Assembly (NCBI GenBank): GCA_034620365.1
Contig: JAQGEQ010000290.1
Coordinates: 186,001 to 250,000 of the forward strand
Source: Pegea sp. RAD2-039
Taxonomy: Eukaryota > Chordata > Thaliacea > Salpida > Salpidae
Reading direction: 5' to 3'
DNA length: 64,000 nt
Shown piece by piece: positions 1 to 23,507 of the stretch. Below the pieces are notes generated by a model. That model was not told the DNA's origin, did no database searches, and saw nothing but the letters and a program-made list of their open reading frames with translations. A program made the position numbers and the translations under genes. How positions within the stretch are numbered: the stretch's first letter is position 1; each line of letters starts with the position of its first letter.

Positions 1-10529
<10,529 letters not shown>

Positions 10530-10652
10530 CTTTATTAAAATGACGTCATCATGTGCAACTATTCGAGCGATTTTTCAATCTTTTATCAAATGTATTTTTT
10601 GATGTTTCAAATTTCTTGTAGAAGCAAAAATTTAGAAACTTCCATATTAGGA

Positions 10653-10658
10653 AATAAA
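10653..10658 (+). terminator. Poly(A) signal AATAAA for the neurobeachin gene
   Basis: This AATAAA hexamer lies about 124 bp downstream of the Nbea stop codon. AT-rich DNA yields such hexamers by chance, but the position is typical. Confidence 0.4.
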
Positions 10659-10659
10659 T

Positions 10660-11035
10660 ATATTCTCTTTGTTTATCAGGTTTTGAAAATTGTATCAATT
10701 TAAACTTTCAATTGTATTTATCTTTAATATAACAAATTCAATTTCATAAAATTGTCTTTTTGTCAAATTTGTGAAAATAATAATTTAACATTGATGAAAA
10801 TCAAATATTTTTTATAATATAAATTTTAAATACCGTCTCAATAATATTTCATCAAAAACCAAACTTTTGTTGAAGCAATTTCTTCTACAGAAACTAGAAA
10901 ACTCATATTACAAGCTTAACTGAAAAAGTCCGTTCTTTATCTTACTAGGAAATCTTCTCTATTTTATATCTTATTAATTCCTCATTATCATCTAGTTACT
11001 TAGCTTTGTAATAGAAGAGTTTCATCATTATTTTG
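10660..11035. other. AT-rich intergenic DNA downstream of neurobeachin
   Basis: No coding, RNA or repeat structure was recognised. From here on TGACGTCA is absent until about 56.8 kb and the base composition becomes markedly more AT-rich. Confidence 0.5.
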
Positions 11036-11039
11036 GTTT

Positions 11040-12350
11040 ATAGAAAAGGGGTCATCAAAACCACCAATTTCTCTCACTAGTAGCTTCGAATTGATCAGTT
11101 CACAGAAAATTCTGACTTTTCTTCTCAACAACGATTTGCTCTCTGATTATCAAATTGGATCCTTTCCTCAAAGATACTCAAGTGACCAGCTATTTTTTTG
11201 TCTCCACCAGTGGCTATATTCCTCAGCAAATAATTGAACAACCAATATCATTCATAAAGTCTTTAACTCAGTTTCACATCCTACATAAGTAAAAACTCTC
11301 ACACAATTAACCCCCTTTTTATCTCTTGGATTGAGCAATTCCTTAAAAATAGACAACAAGTTATGAATAATATGACTTCTTCAAGTTTTCTTGAGATTTT
11401 TAAAGGTAGCATTATTGGCCCTCTTCTTTTTAACATTTATTAAATGACATTACATACGGTTCTACATCACTAGATGCTTTTAGATTTTTAATGCTTTTTG
11501 CCGACAATTTTAACCTCTTTAGTATTAAATCAGTTGCTCTTCAATCTTCTTTGGAATCCACTAATCTATGAATTCAATCGAAACAACTAAAGCTCGCCAC
11601 CAACAAATATTTTCAACAGTCAATAAGTAAGACTTTCAGATCTAACTCATCATCAACTGACTTCTATTTTGAGGGCAATAAAATTGTACGATGTCAGGTC
11701 ATTAAAGACCTGGAAATATTCATCTCTAAAGACTTAAAATGGACTCACCAAACAAACTATTTGTTCAGAATTGGTTCATTAACTTCCTATAAAATTCTTA
11801 AATCTCAAAAAAAAATCTGGGACGTTTTATCGAATACATTTGTTTTAAATTAGAGTTTAACTCTTCCGTATGGAGTCCTTAAAAACATTACAAGACATGA
11901 ATCCGTCAAAAGTCATTCATCAGGAAAGCTTTGTTTAGATGTGGTAGATCTTTTTCTTCATACGAAGACCGCCTCTATAGGCTAAATATTAAATCCTTGT
12001 AATACTTGTTGTCTGAACTTGTACTAGTGTTTGAAATTAGAAATGATTTTTGTCATCTTAACTTCATAAAGCACTTTAAAGATCCCATACATCTTCAGAA
12101 GTTCTTCCCATACCCCCTCAAAGGCTATTTATTCAAAATTAAACCGTTCAACAAGTTTAATAACACCGAGTGGAGTCACAGCTTTCTTAATACGGTAACT
12201 AAGGTTTGGACTTACCTTCCCGATTCCATCACTACATCAAAATTTATCGCATCTTTTAAAATTTTCTTTAAAATCAAGATTTATTTATTACAATAAATGT
12301 GAAGGAGGGTGCCTGAAGAGAGCACCTCTCTTAAACACACATTCTCACAA
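11040..12350 (+). mobile_element. Degenerate non-LTR retrotransposon fragment (RT to 3' end), + strand
   Basis: In shifting frames this fragment encodes decayed reverse transcriptase: PISLTS near 11070, LLSDYQ near 11140, GSIIGPLLFNIY near 11430, then the post-RT region (DLKWTHQTN near 11740) and the C-terminal tail at 12006-12296 (KVWTYLPDSI). The 3' end carries a conserved stretch around 12285-12350 (GTGCCTGAAGAGAGCACC), which reappears inverted at 18520-18592. Many stops and frameshifts make it non-functional. The family resembles the jockey/CR1 type; exact clade not assigned. Confidence 0.75.
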
Positions 12351-12729
12351 ATAACATCTGTTAAGTTAGAAATATAGAAAGCAAAAGATGTAACACATGG
12401 CATTTCAGAAGTCCTCTTAACTTATAACAGTGAATAATTACATGTAATTATTAAACCTTAAGAATATTGCCAAAACTGCCATTTCTAAACTATGAATTCT
12501 TCCTTTGTTTTTAATATTACTATAATTCTAACCTCTTCTTGAACAACACGAGTGATTCTGACATGACAATGTGGTTCCAAGTACTTGTTGTCGGTATGAG
12601 AAAAAATTTGCTCTGATTAACGTACCAGGTGATATGGTCATATTAAGATGTATCGTCTGAGTTGATATAACTTGAGGGAAGGACTAATGGAAAAGAAATC
12701 ATAAATTGAATTGTGGATAATCTTATAAA

Positions 12730-13530
12730 TAAGAATTAAGTCGTATTTATTCTGTCGAATTTCCAAAATTTATTAAGTTGTATAGAATATATTGAAAAAG
12801 TTAAGACGGTGTTTCTAACTATTGTATTTAATAATAAAGTTAATTGATTTTTAATTAAAATTAATTTAAGTTTCCTGCATATCAATCTCATAAATGTGGC
12901 CTGAACAGACTCGATTTTTTTAATATCACCAACTTGATATGGCATCCATGTACTGACATTGTATTCATGAATTGGACGTACGTATAATTTGAAGAGATTG
13001 ATAAAAAAGCTTGGATCTTTAGAATTAAAAGTCTTTATATTAAGGTAGACAAGGTTTATTGACTTTGCAAAGATTTTGAAAACATTGTTGTGCCATTTGA
13101 AGTCAGATGATAGGGTAATGCCAAGGTCTAGGACCGAAGATATTTGTGAAATATTAAATCTATTGATGGAATATTGGTTCAAAGAATTTGCAGCTGGTTT
13201 ACGGGAGAAACTTATAAGTTTAGACTTTGTTGAGCTGCCAATTCATAGACCAGTTTTCTACAGTGTTTAGTGCAGTTTAAAGTTTTGAAAGATTGCAAGA
13301 TAATAGCTTGATGTCATCTGCATACACAAACACTCTGACATCATCTACTGCTACTAGTCTTCTGATGAGGTCTTCGATGAAAATTAAAAAGAGAAGGGGA
13401 CCCAAAACGGAACCCTGAGGAACAACAATGGTGACTTGACTAGGAGTACATCTTTCTAGATATCTTTCAACACGAGTTTGCTGGATTCTACCTGATAATT
13501 AAAAAAATCAATCCTATTCAAGATAAAGAG
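12730..13530 (-). mobile_element. Non-LTR retrotransposon fragment, RT palm to C-terminal region, - strand
   Basis: On the minus strand, 13530 to about 13300 reads VPQGSVLGPLLFLIF and VYADDIKLL, the RT motifs with the catalytic YADD. 13182-12736 continues with LGITLSSDFKWH, YVRPIHEY and the following C-terminal region. The part from 13510 to 13300 matches 18305-18505 on the other strand at about 97% by hand alignment, so the two copies are recent relatives in inverted orientation. The post-RT section is fairly open but truncated. Confidence 0.85.
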
Positions 13531-13639
13531 TTTACAAATTCTATAGATCTTACAAACATATTTAGTCTGAGATACTCTGTCTTGTGACTTAAAGTTTCTC
13601 AATTATGTTTCTAAAACTTTGGAAAATCAATCAGTGTAC

Positions 13640-14335
13640 TTTCATTTTTAATTGTGATGATAGATATCTCTTTTGAAGCCTAATTAAAATCTACATACGT
13701 CTAGTTATTTAATAAAATGTCAGTGTATGGATGACGTATCAAAAAGTTGATTCGATTCAAGCAGTCTTTGCAAGATTGTTTTGCAGGAAACAAAATATTA
13801 TTTAAGATAATTATAAAATTTCTTTCAGCTTTTTAGATTTAGATACTTTCAAAACTTGATACTTTTTATATCTTTATAAAAATCTCCACAATGTAGTTGA
13901 CCTTCAATTTGAAACCTTTTTTTCTATCGGCTCTACCCTCAAACTGCATCAACTTACACGACACAAGATATACCTTTATTTGCCAATTTAACCTGCTTCC
14001 TTAATTACAGCAAATATTTTTCATGCAAGCTAAAAAATGCTTGGAACCAATAACCATCAGACATTATCATGTTAAAATCAGTCGTGCTATTCAAACTTGA
14101 GTTTGACCATTTTAATAGTGCCTCAGATTTCTCTTTAAAGTATTTCCTTTTTCTTTTTGAAATCATTAATATTCTATCTCATTATGCACTTCTATATTGT
14201 ATAGGGTTTGCCGGACATCAAATGTATCTATGTTTTTATGTATTATTATCTTTCACACTAAGTATAATTATTGTGAAAATATTTGTGAAGAAATGCTCTT
14301 TTCAGACACTCTTCTTAATGTTTAGTGTATGAAAT
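13640..14335 (+). mobile_element. Degenerate LINE 3' fragment, + strand
   Basis: Frames around 13720-13800 read VWMTYQ and VDSIQAVFARLFCRKQN, matching the VSTWMPYQ and ESVQATFMRLICRK part of the neighbouring minus-strand copy. Further decayed tail sequence follows to about 14050. The end near 14335 is placed at an AATAAATAAA run and is approximate. Confidence 0.55.
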
Positions 14336-14339
14336 AAAC

Positions 14340-15660
14340 AAATAAATAAAATCTTAATAAACTTGTTTTTATGAAAGGGTTCTATCTATCAAGTTTTTAA
14401 ATGGTTAGCATAACTTGAAATAAAAAATGCTTCAACAGTTTTCTCAATTTTTTTTTAAATGAAATTAATTTCATATTTACAGGTTGTATAAAGTTACCTA
14501 AAACAAAATTTGTTGTTTTAATTCCATCAATAATTATTATTATTTGATGTTTTTTTAACTATTCTTTAACTAGTTTTATTCACCTTAATATTTTTTCTTA
14601 CTTATTTTTTGAGTCGGTATCGAAAAGCTACAAGTGATATTTTGTATTTCGAAAATAAAACAAAAAATTGTTTAAAATTAAAAAAACATTTCATCGAAGA
14701 CAAGATTTTTAGAAAAGTTTTAATTTGAACTGTTTTAACTCAAAGAACATTACAAGAACCAGCTACGAACAAACAAAATATCTTTAATCTTATTTTCTAT
14801 TAAAAATCAAATTATTGAAGAAAGCATCTCACCACTATCTAGTCTTGTAAAAGATTCAGAACTCTTTCTTCACTGTTAAATGTTTCCTAAACTGCTGTAT
14901 TTTTAAAGGAATCGTTTCGAATCTCTTTTTCTTCAATGAAAAAAGTGAAAATATCGAACTTAAAACTATTGAATCTACTTAGAAAGGATTAAACAATTTT
15001 TCTATCATATCTCAAATTGTACTTGTGCATTTATAGTCAGAATTTATTATATATTCAGAAAATTTATGTATTCATTTATTTATAAAACATTAGATTTCGT
15101 TTATGTTCAAACAGTTGATTTATTTGATTAAATTGAAGTTTATTTAAAAAGAAACTTTTCAAAGCTTTTAATATATCGGTTTTTCAACTATTAAATAAAT
15201 GTATACAAAATCTATTTTTCACTTGAATGTAATTTTACTATTTGTATGTAAATAGTATTCAATAGTGTTCAATTTAGTAGAAAATATGTATAGCGGAGAA
15301 CTTTAGAATATTACGAGTTTTAAATGAAGTAGCTTGTGTTTGAGAAACCTTTTTTAGTTTGATTGTGTTTTGGTAATCAGAAATCTAATATTATAAAAGA
15401 AAAGCTTCAACTGGATGCAAAATTGTATTAAATATGAAAATTAACAAGCAAATTAATTAAGAATAAAAAAGTTTTTTAAATAATGAGTTTTATTGTGAGC
15501 TAAGTTAAACCTATGACACATATTTATAGGATAATATAAGAATGAAGTTTTGTTCACAGGTTGATAACTTCAAGTTAGAAAATTAAAATTATTTGATCTT
15601 TTTAATATTATATTTTATATTTATAATTCCGTTTTCTTTTAAACTAATTTAACTACTCAA
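14340..15660. other. AT-rich DNA between LINE fragments, nothing recognised
   Basis: Very AT-rich, with no ORF or repeat structure of note. It may include decayed LINE sequence too old to recognise by eye. Confidence 0.4.
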
Positions 15661-15679
15661 ATGTAGAACCATTGACATA

Positions 15680-18512
15680 ATGTCTACCTCCTCTAATTCA
15701 AACCTATTATCTGATATCAGCAAAATATATCTGCTAAATTGACCAAATTTAAATCTGAAATTGGCAACGATGTTGCCAAGATCAACAAAACAATTTCTAG
15801 TTTATCTAGATCAATGGACAAACTGGATGCCTCTACAAAGAAACCTGTCACATGGGCCTCGGTGGTCGGTGATTCCGACAAAAATGCTAGCAGAGTGTAG
15901 CTTCTTGCCAAGAAGGTCACCGACACGAACAAAAAACTTACTTTGGACCGTGAAGACAGAGAAAACAATGTCATCATCTTTAATGTCTCTGAGACTGATA
16001 GAGATGATGACAGAAAGTTTTTTAATCAAATGTGTTCTCAAAGCCTTGATTTTGTGGATGTTCCAAAGGTATCAATGAGATGAATGACTTGAAGCGAAAA
16101 GCTCAGATATTCAAAGACCGTTGAAAGTGTCCTTTCAAGAAAGGTGGGACAAACGCAAGTTTGTTATTAAAGCTTGTACTAATTCGAGTGCATTAGAGTA
16201 GCACATGATATGTGTGAAGATGATCGCTTAGAAAATAAGCGTCTTCTAAAAGAAGCGTATAACCGAAATCAGAAGGAATAACCAACTGATTTCAAACACA
16301 AAGCTCGAGGTCCACCATGGGTCTTGAGAATTGTCAAAGTTTTTTTCAATAAACGGAAGTGGCAAATAACCACTGGTCCCACATTTTCTTTTTTCACATT
16401 CTTTTCTGCACACAATTGTTAATACCATCCTTCCAGCCCAAGATATCAATTCATAGAAGCCCATCATCAAATTTCGAAAAAGTCAAAAAAACAAAGCCAA
16501 CGCGCGGTCGATTATTAACAAATTTTTCAATTGAAAAATTCCCAGGATTTCACATTTGTTTTTATTACTGAAACTTGGTTGAAACAGTTTTATCCTGATT
16601 CTTTTCTGGTTGACGGTAATTTTTTTGTGTTTTTCGTTGTGATAGACTGTATGATAGAGGCGGCGGTGTTTGCGTAATTTACAGAACATCGCTTGCACCC
16701 AAGATCTCCAGAACTCAGATCGATGCCATTAATTTTCCAGGATTTTAGATTATTACTCATTACTAAAAATCCAAGTTTTCTTGTTTTATATGTACCTATC
16801 TACCACCCTCTAAAACTAATGATGAGGTTACTGTTAAGGCCTTATTGAAGGCTCTGAAGAGTGTTGTGTGTCCTGAGTTATATATTTTTTGGGATTTAAA
16901 TTTCAGCAAAATTAATTGGAATAACCCAAATTTAACATTTATTGGAAAATCGTTTAACTTGGATAGCGATGATACTAATTCACCCTTTCTAAGTCATGTC
17001 TTTGTAAGCTTCCTCAATACCAATAATTTATCTCAGATGGTTACTTTTCCGACCCAAGTTAGTGGTAATACTTTAGATCTTATTATCACATCAAAACCTC
17101 AGAACGTTATCTACGTTGATCAAAAAGAACCTTTTGCTCTGACATGAGATCACAACATGACTGAATTCAAGCTCCATCAAACTTTTTCAATGAACGTTAA
17201 AAATACAAACAAAAGGAATTTTTATCGTGGAAATTATGATGGTATTAATAATTAATATCAGGTGTTGACTGGATTTCTATTTTCAACTCTACCGGTCACA
17301 TCAATACTATTTACTCAAGGTTATTAACATCGTTAAAGAGTCAATTGAGAAATTCATACCTTTTTATCGAGTCAACAAAAAACATATGTGCCCAGATATT
17401 TAAGGAATTTACAATATTTAAAATGTACAAGCAAACTAAAACAGACCCATCCATCAAATCTCTGTACCAAGATCTTTGTATAGTTTACAAGAAATCTATT
17501 TCTAATTTCTATTTCTTCTATCTATCTATTCTATATCTATCTTCACCTTGCAAGAAAACGTTTTTTGGTTTCATAAATCGCAAGCTTAAGGCGAGATCTC
17601 AAATACCTCCCCTAATTGATAACAGCGACCAGCTTGTGATGGAGCCAGAAAATAAAGCTGAGTTGCTAAACAATCAATTTAATAGCGTTTTTATAACCGA
17701 TGATGGCAATACTCCTTCTCTCTCCTACTCCGACATTCTTACAAATGTCTCTGAGATGGTAGATCTTGACATAACGGTCAATATGGTATCTAAGACTATT
17801 TCTTCTATAAAATCATCAGTTTCCAACACCCCAGATCAGATCCCAGCTTTGTATTTAAGAAAAACTACTTCATCTTTATCACTACCCTTATCGCTTTTCT
17901 TTAACATGACTCTGAGGCGAGAAAGAGTTTCACAAATTTTGAAGAAAGTTATCATTACTTTTATTCATAAAAAGGGTCCCAGAAACACTGCACTTAGCTA
18001 CAGACCAGTTTCGCTGACTTCAGTTATCTGCAGAACTCAAGAGCATATCATTCACAATCATATGACCAGTTATTTGATGGAGCACCATTTAATATCTGAT
18101 GCCCAATATGGCTTTGTGAAACGGAGATCTTCCCTGACTCAACATCTCACTTTTCTTAATGAGCTTACAGCCCATTATGAAACTAACACTCCCTGTGACA
18201 TCATATATCTCGATTTTGCTAAAGCGTTTGATTATGTTCTGCAAAATAAGCTCATAACTTTTTTAAAAATCAAAAGCTTTATCTTGAATAGGATTGATTT
18301 TTTACTTATCAGGTAGAATCCAGCAAACTCGTGTTGAAAGATATCTAGAAAGATGTACTCCTAGTCAAGTCACCTTTGTTGTTCCTCAGGGTTCCGTTTT
18401 GGGTCCCCTTCTCTTTTTAATTTTCATTGAAGACCTCATCGGAAGACTAGTAGCAGTAGATGATGTCAGTGTGTTTGTGTATGCCGATGACATCAAGCTA
18501 TTAATTTGCAAT
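15680..18512 (+). mobile_element. Non-LTR retrotransposon, most complete copy: ORF1-like, endonuclease and RT
   Basis: Order of parts: an ORF1-like coiled region (15680-16360; DREDRENNVIIFN near 15950, PPWVLRIVK near 16315), an apurinic-type endonuclease (16520-17150; FITETWL near 16555, DRGGGVC near 16650, SGNTLDLIITS near 17070) and reverse transcriptase (17345-18512). Frameshifts and stops break both the ORF1-like and endonuclease parts. The RT region ends abruptly near 18512, shortly after the YADD motif, and passes into an inverted LINE 3' end. Organisation and motifs fit the jockey/CR1-like group. Confidence 0.85.
17345..18512 (+). pseudogene. Reverse transcriptase pseudogene of the LINE
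   Basis: An open stretch of about 323 codons (17345-18316) carries RT fingers and palm motifs: FIHKKGPR, SYRPVSLTSV, ISDAQYGFVKRRSSL and IIYLDFAKAFDYV. A one-base shift near 18300 moves the frame to one carrying VPQGSVLGPLLFLIF and FVYADDIKLL (18306-18505). Catalytic aspartates are present in both parts, but the frameshift and the lost thumb and C-terminal region make it inactive. Confidence 0.85.
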
Positions 18513-18519
18513 CCTATTA

Positions 18520-18592
18520 TATTCATGAGAATGTGTGTTAGCGGAAAGTGCTCTCTTCAGTCACCTTCTTTTATAATTATTTAATAAATTGT
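18520..18592 (-). mobile_element. Inverted LINE 3'-end fragment fused to the truncated RT
   Basis: The minus strand here reads like 12285-12350 on the plus strand (shared GACTGAAGAGAGCAC-type core, then ACACACATTCTCA). A LINE 3' terminus has thus been joined head-on to the truncated plus-strand copy ending near 18512. Confidence 0.65.
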
Positions 18593-18599
18593 AGTTATT

Positions 18600-21500
18600 C
18601 CATTTTTTAAACTTTAAGATTCTTTTATAAATATGATATAATTATTAAAGAATGTTTTAAAGCATTTTATTCAATTTAATTGTAATTTACAGAATTCTTG
18701 TCTTCTATTATATTATTACTGGTTTAACTATTAAAACTTTTTAGTTTTATTGATTTTCTAGAAATCATCAAAACTTTGTTTAAAGAATAGATTACCAGGA
18801 TAATTGTATCTTCAGAATGAATGATTTTTTTCACCCGCTCGGTGACAGTGTTGTCAGATGAAACAACTTTTTTATAACTTGAGTTACCCACTACTCGTGT
18901 TCCATCTTTTAACTATGAAATATTCATTGTTACGAAATATTTTGTAAACCAGTTTCAAACTGTTTTATGCATTCTAATGGCTGTTAAAAGTAATCGCTGT
19001 TTAGTTTAAATCATCCTTCAATTTAAAAACTTTAATTTAATTATAAACATGATGTAAGTTAATGTTATAACTTTTTTGCTTTTAGCATTCTTGCAAATAA
19101 AATATAATCTTTTTATTTTAAATCAATGTTAAAATCTTGATTAACTTTCAATATCGAAGTTTCAACTAACAAAAAGAATTTTGAATTTAAGAAAAATGAA
19201 ATTATATGTGTCATACATTTTTGTTTACTGCAAATGTGTTTATTATTTCAAAAATTTAATTAAAAACAATTTTTGTCAAAAGCAAGTGACTATTTTTTAA
19301 AGAAATATTTTTTATAATTTTGTTAGACTTTTATATATCTATATTGATTATTGATAATTATAAAATATACTTTTATACAAAGCGGTAAAAATAAAAAGTT
19401 TTACGGTGATTTATGATATTATGTATAAGAATTAAAAAATTATAATTGTCACTTTAACCTTATATTAAATCAAAAACAAGTTTTTTAATCGATTGAAAAA
19501 CAGATCAAAAATATTGATACTTTATAAATAAAATTAAAAATCATTGCAGACACTTTATAACCTTTAGTCATAATAACTAAATGAGCTCCATCATATTTAA
19601 GTTTATATATTTAAATCACAAATAAATTGTAATAATCTAATAAATCATTTTAACTTTTTATACTAGAAGTTTTCAAATTGAGGTCATTTAATATGATATT
19701 AAAAATTAAAGAAACTAAAACTGATCAGGTAATATAGAAAAAGAACACAAGATGAAATATTTTTATTTAATAACATCATTAGAATTAATTTTATGAAGTT
19801 TTTTATAAACATTTTAATTATCGAGTAATTTGAACAAACAAAAATTTACATAATTTACTTTTACATTTTGATTTAAAATATTTTTGTTTTCATTTTTAGA
19901 ATAAAAAATGTTATTAAGCTACATTCAATTGAAAGTAACTTTTTAAGTTCTAACTTTTTCATAATTTAATTTTACTTTTCAACTAGAACGTAAATCTATA
20001 CTTGAAGCTTTTTGTAACTTTGAAGATGTTGCAAAATTTGGCAAAAATTCAATTTCAAGCATTTCACTAAATTTTTCAAATTTGCATAAAACAGGTTTGA
20101 AGTGATGATTCGTTAAAAATCAATCAATTAAAACTGATATTTCTTTTAATTTCAAAACACTATAGACCACTTTTTCCTTATCAAATCTGTTAAATAAAAC
20201 CCTAAAACGAGATTTTAACTTTTGATTTTGTAGATGGAGGTTAATTATATAATTTTAGACTAAAATCATATTTTCAAAACATATCTATGTGGAGCTTTGA
20301 ATGAAATTTTCAAAAATTTCAGGAAATAGGGTTGTTTGTGAGGTAAATTAATATATATTTTCATGTAAGGCTTAATCATAGAACAAAATACTTTGTGTTT
20401 AGTCATGCGGAACAATTTCATAAATTTTAATTCATGCGAAACCAACATCAATGGATATAAAAGATCAAACTTAAAAAAAGATATTTTCTAGAAATAAACT
20501 ACTTGTTTAGTATTATTGCTTTTAACAAACAAAATGTTGTAGATGACCCCCCAACTTAAAATAAACTTATTTTGTTAATGAATAACGTTTGATTAACATA
20601 AATAGGAAATTTGTATTTACTTATAAAAAAAGCTAGATTCAAACAAAGACCCCTCAATGTTAAAGATCGCAAATTCGACTTATATTTTCAAATTACTTTT
20701 TTTATAAAAATTTTTTATAAAATAAAACTTAAAGTTGATGATATCTAATTTTAGTTGAAGTTTCAATAATATTTATTTTAATTTTTATCGTCTATCAAAA
20801 GTAATGATCATAGAACTCTTTTAAATTTAAAAATATCTTTGCTATTTCGAGAATTTCATAAATGAACAATTTTAATTATATTTCACAGAATAATTTTTAA
20901 ATGAGATTGAAAAACTAAACAAATTAAAACAAGAAAGTTTGTTAATTGACATTACCTTTTACTAACAAAAAATAATGATGATGATGATGAAAATAACTTT
21001 TAATTAAAAGCTATATATCAGTGTTTGTATATTTTGCACAAAAAACACTTTTTTTGATAATTATAGAATAAATTAACTTTTTTTCTATAAAAGCTAAAGA
21101 TTTGTCTAAATAGTTGATCATTTATTTACTCTTTATTAAAATATTAACAAAATATTTTGTAGATTTCTTGAAAATATAAACTTGTTTTAGAATTTTAAGT
21201 AAATTAAATTCATCAACAAAGTTTTGAAGACGCTTTAATGCTGGTGAATAAAAATTAAATAACTTTTTAATTCAGAAAGTAAATTTTTGAATATATTTTT
21301 AGAAATTGTTTATAAAAGTAACCGCAATATTCTTTTCATTTGTTTGTTGTAATTAGCAAAACAATTTCTTATTTCAAAGTAAACCAGTTATTTTTTGTAA
21401 ACTAAATATTTGTTTGCAAAGAGAACTCGTTTACATACATCATTAAATGAACTCGTTAAAAATATTCGAAACTTTGTTTCTAGGTTAGAAGAAATTGAGA

Positions 21501-23500
21501 TGTATATTCAACTGATTTAAATCAATTATCACTTCAAACTATTTTTATTTTATTGGAATTTGAACAACTTTTTCAAACTTAATAACTTTTAAATTTTCTT
21601 TTTATTTTGAATGATTTATAATTTATCTTGCAATCCAAAAAAATTGATAAAATGATTCAAGCAAAATGATAAAAAAAAATTATTTTAAAAAATACTAATT
21701 TCAAATAAAAGTCAAATATATTGAATATTTAAAATCTGATAATAAAATAATATAAATAATCATTCTCCAAGGTTGATGGTGTTAGTGATTTCTTTCACAA
21801 AATTTTATTCTTTTAAAGCCAGTAGTAGGTCGATTTATTTTGACACTTTTAATAAAAAGCCGAAAAATAATAGAAAATAATTTGTGGTGAGAAAAAGGTT
21901 AGTTGTTGTTATTACACAAATAATTAAGGATGAATAAATGTCAGCATCTAGTAGTTAGAAAATGATCAGAAAAACTTGATTTGCTAAAAATGATTAATTT
22001 CTAAAGACCAGAAATATGTTTAGGCACTTAATAAGGGTTGCATAACTAAATAAGGAAAATAAATTGAAAAGATGTGGAATAGAAGGATATGGAAGGTTAT
22101 ACATGAAGCTGTCTCATGTAGAAAAGGCACAAAAGTATTGGTAGAAGGCACAGATAAAATTTCAACTCTGTAGAACATTTGTACTTTTCAATTGAAGGTT
22201 TTTCTGTTGATTTTCAACGAAATCACGAAAAGTTTTTACGAAAGGAAAAACGTATGAAGAAAAAAAAAAGGAACAAAATGAAACAAAAAAAACGAAATTT
22301 GACGGAAAGAAACGGAAATTGTTGAATCGTTAGTTAGAAATAGATAAATAAAGATTCCAAAAAGATGTAACATCTTCTAGAGGTAATTTTGATGGGAATA
22401 CTGATTGGCTGTTCATCAAGAGATAAAGACCTCGTAGCAGGGGTATCAGACACTAAATATGAACGTTGAGAAGCGAGATGTACCGTCTTATCATTCGTAC
22501 TTGATTAGATTATTACGGAAAATTGATTGATTCTTAATTAAATAGTTCAATAACTGATCAGGGATAATTAACAAACAAAAATCAAAAAAAAAGATTTTAA
22601 TTGACTAAAAAGAAACAAATTGATGGAAACCTTCAAGTGATGTTTGTACATCAGGAGGTGGGAGGTGGGGGGAGGGAGCAGTAGAGAGCTGCCGATTCAG
22701 TTACGCTTGGTTGACTTTTATAGTGACGATGTGAAGTGGTGAAACGTACAATGACATAATGCAAGCAATTCCTACTTCTATACAACTTTGAGAAGCTTTT
22801 TTACTCAGTGGTTTCCATTTCAATGTAATTTTGGAGTCAATCAAAGATTTTTTGGGAAGATTGTGGGTGAAATTTGGTAGTTAGTAAAAGGAAAGACCTC
22901 CGATGATAGATAGGTAGTAATACGTATACAATATTTGCATAAAATGTTGGATTAATTAAGTTGCAAAGGGCGACACCGAGTGGAGAGTAGCGTTTGTTGA
23001 AAAAAACCTTTTATCAGAAGAATGATGTTGAAACATGTTTGATGGAATCATGGTGATAAACTCAATTTGATTTCAATAAGATAAAAATATTAGAACTTTA
23101 GTAGCTAAAAGCTAATTTGAAAATACTGAAATGAGATAAGAGCTGATAGATGAAAATACAATTGGTGTCATGGATTCGTTAGATGGATAATAATTATCGT
23201 GAAAAATCTGCAACAATCTACATAATAGATAAGAAAAACTGATGTTAGAGGGATGTGTTTGGAAAAGTATCTAATCTGTTCTACAATTGCTCAATAAATT
23301 ATCTTGAAATTATTTCAAATTTGTTAGTTAGAAGCAATAACAAAAGAAATATGAAGATTAAAAGAAAAGGGCAGTGCTTGTAGAGGTTCAAATTGCTTCT
23401 GGTCAGCAAATGTCCAAAAGAGTTGTTTTAGTTCAAATTATGTTACAAATAACTGAAGATGAGAAGTAAAAAACAAGCAAACGCCGAAGTTGCCATCCAA
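18600..23500. other. AT-rich gene-free interval between LINE cluster and TEAD
   Basis: No supported coding region or structural RNA. The last kilobase (22.4-23.5 kb) is less AT-rich and probably includes the TEAD 3' UTR, since the gene ends at 23508 on the minus strand. Confidence 0.5.
22654..22677 (+). other. G-rich tract able to form a quadruplex
   Basis: A short run of GG, GGG and GGGGGG blocks separated by single A or T stands out sharply in this AT-rich region. It lies about 830 bp downstream of the TEAD stop, so it may be within or near that 3' UTR, where it would be the C-rich sense strand. Confidence 0.4.
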
Positions 23501-23507
23501 TATGGGT

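Noticed and set aside
12736-13182. 149-codon ORF as an independent gene
   Set aside because: It is the C-terminal part of a LINE ORF2 contiguous with RT motifs at 13300-13510.
18294-18584. Separate protein with YADD motif
   Set aside because: It is the frameshifted continuation of the LINE reverse transcriptase.
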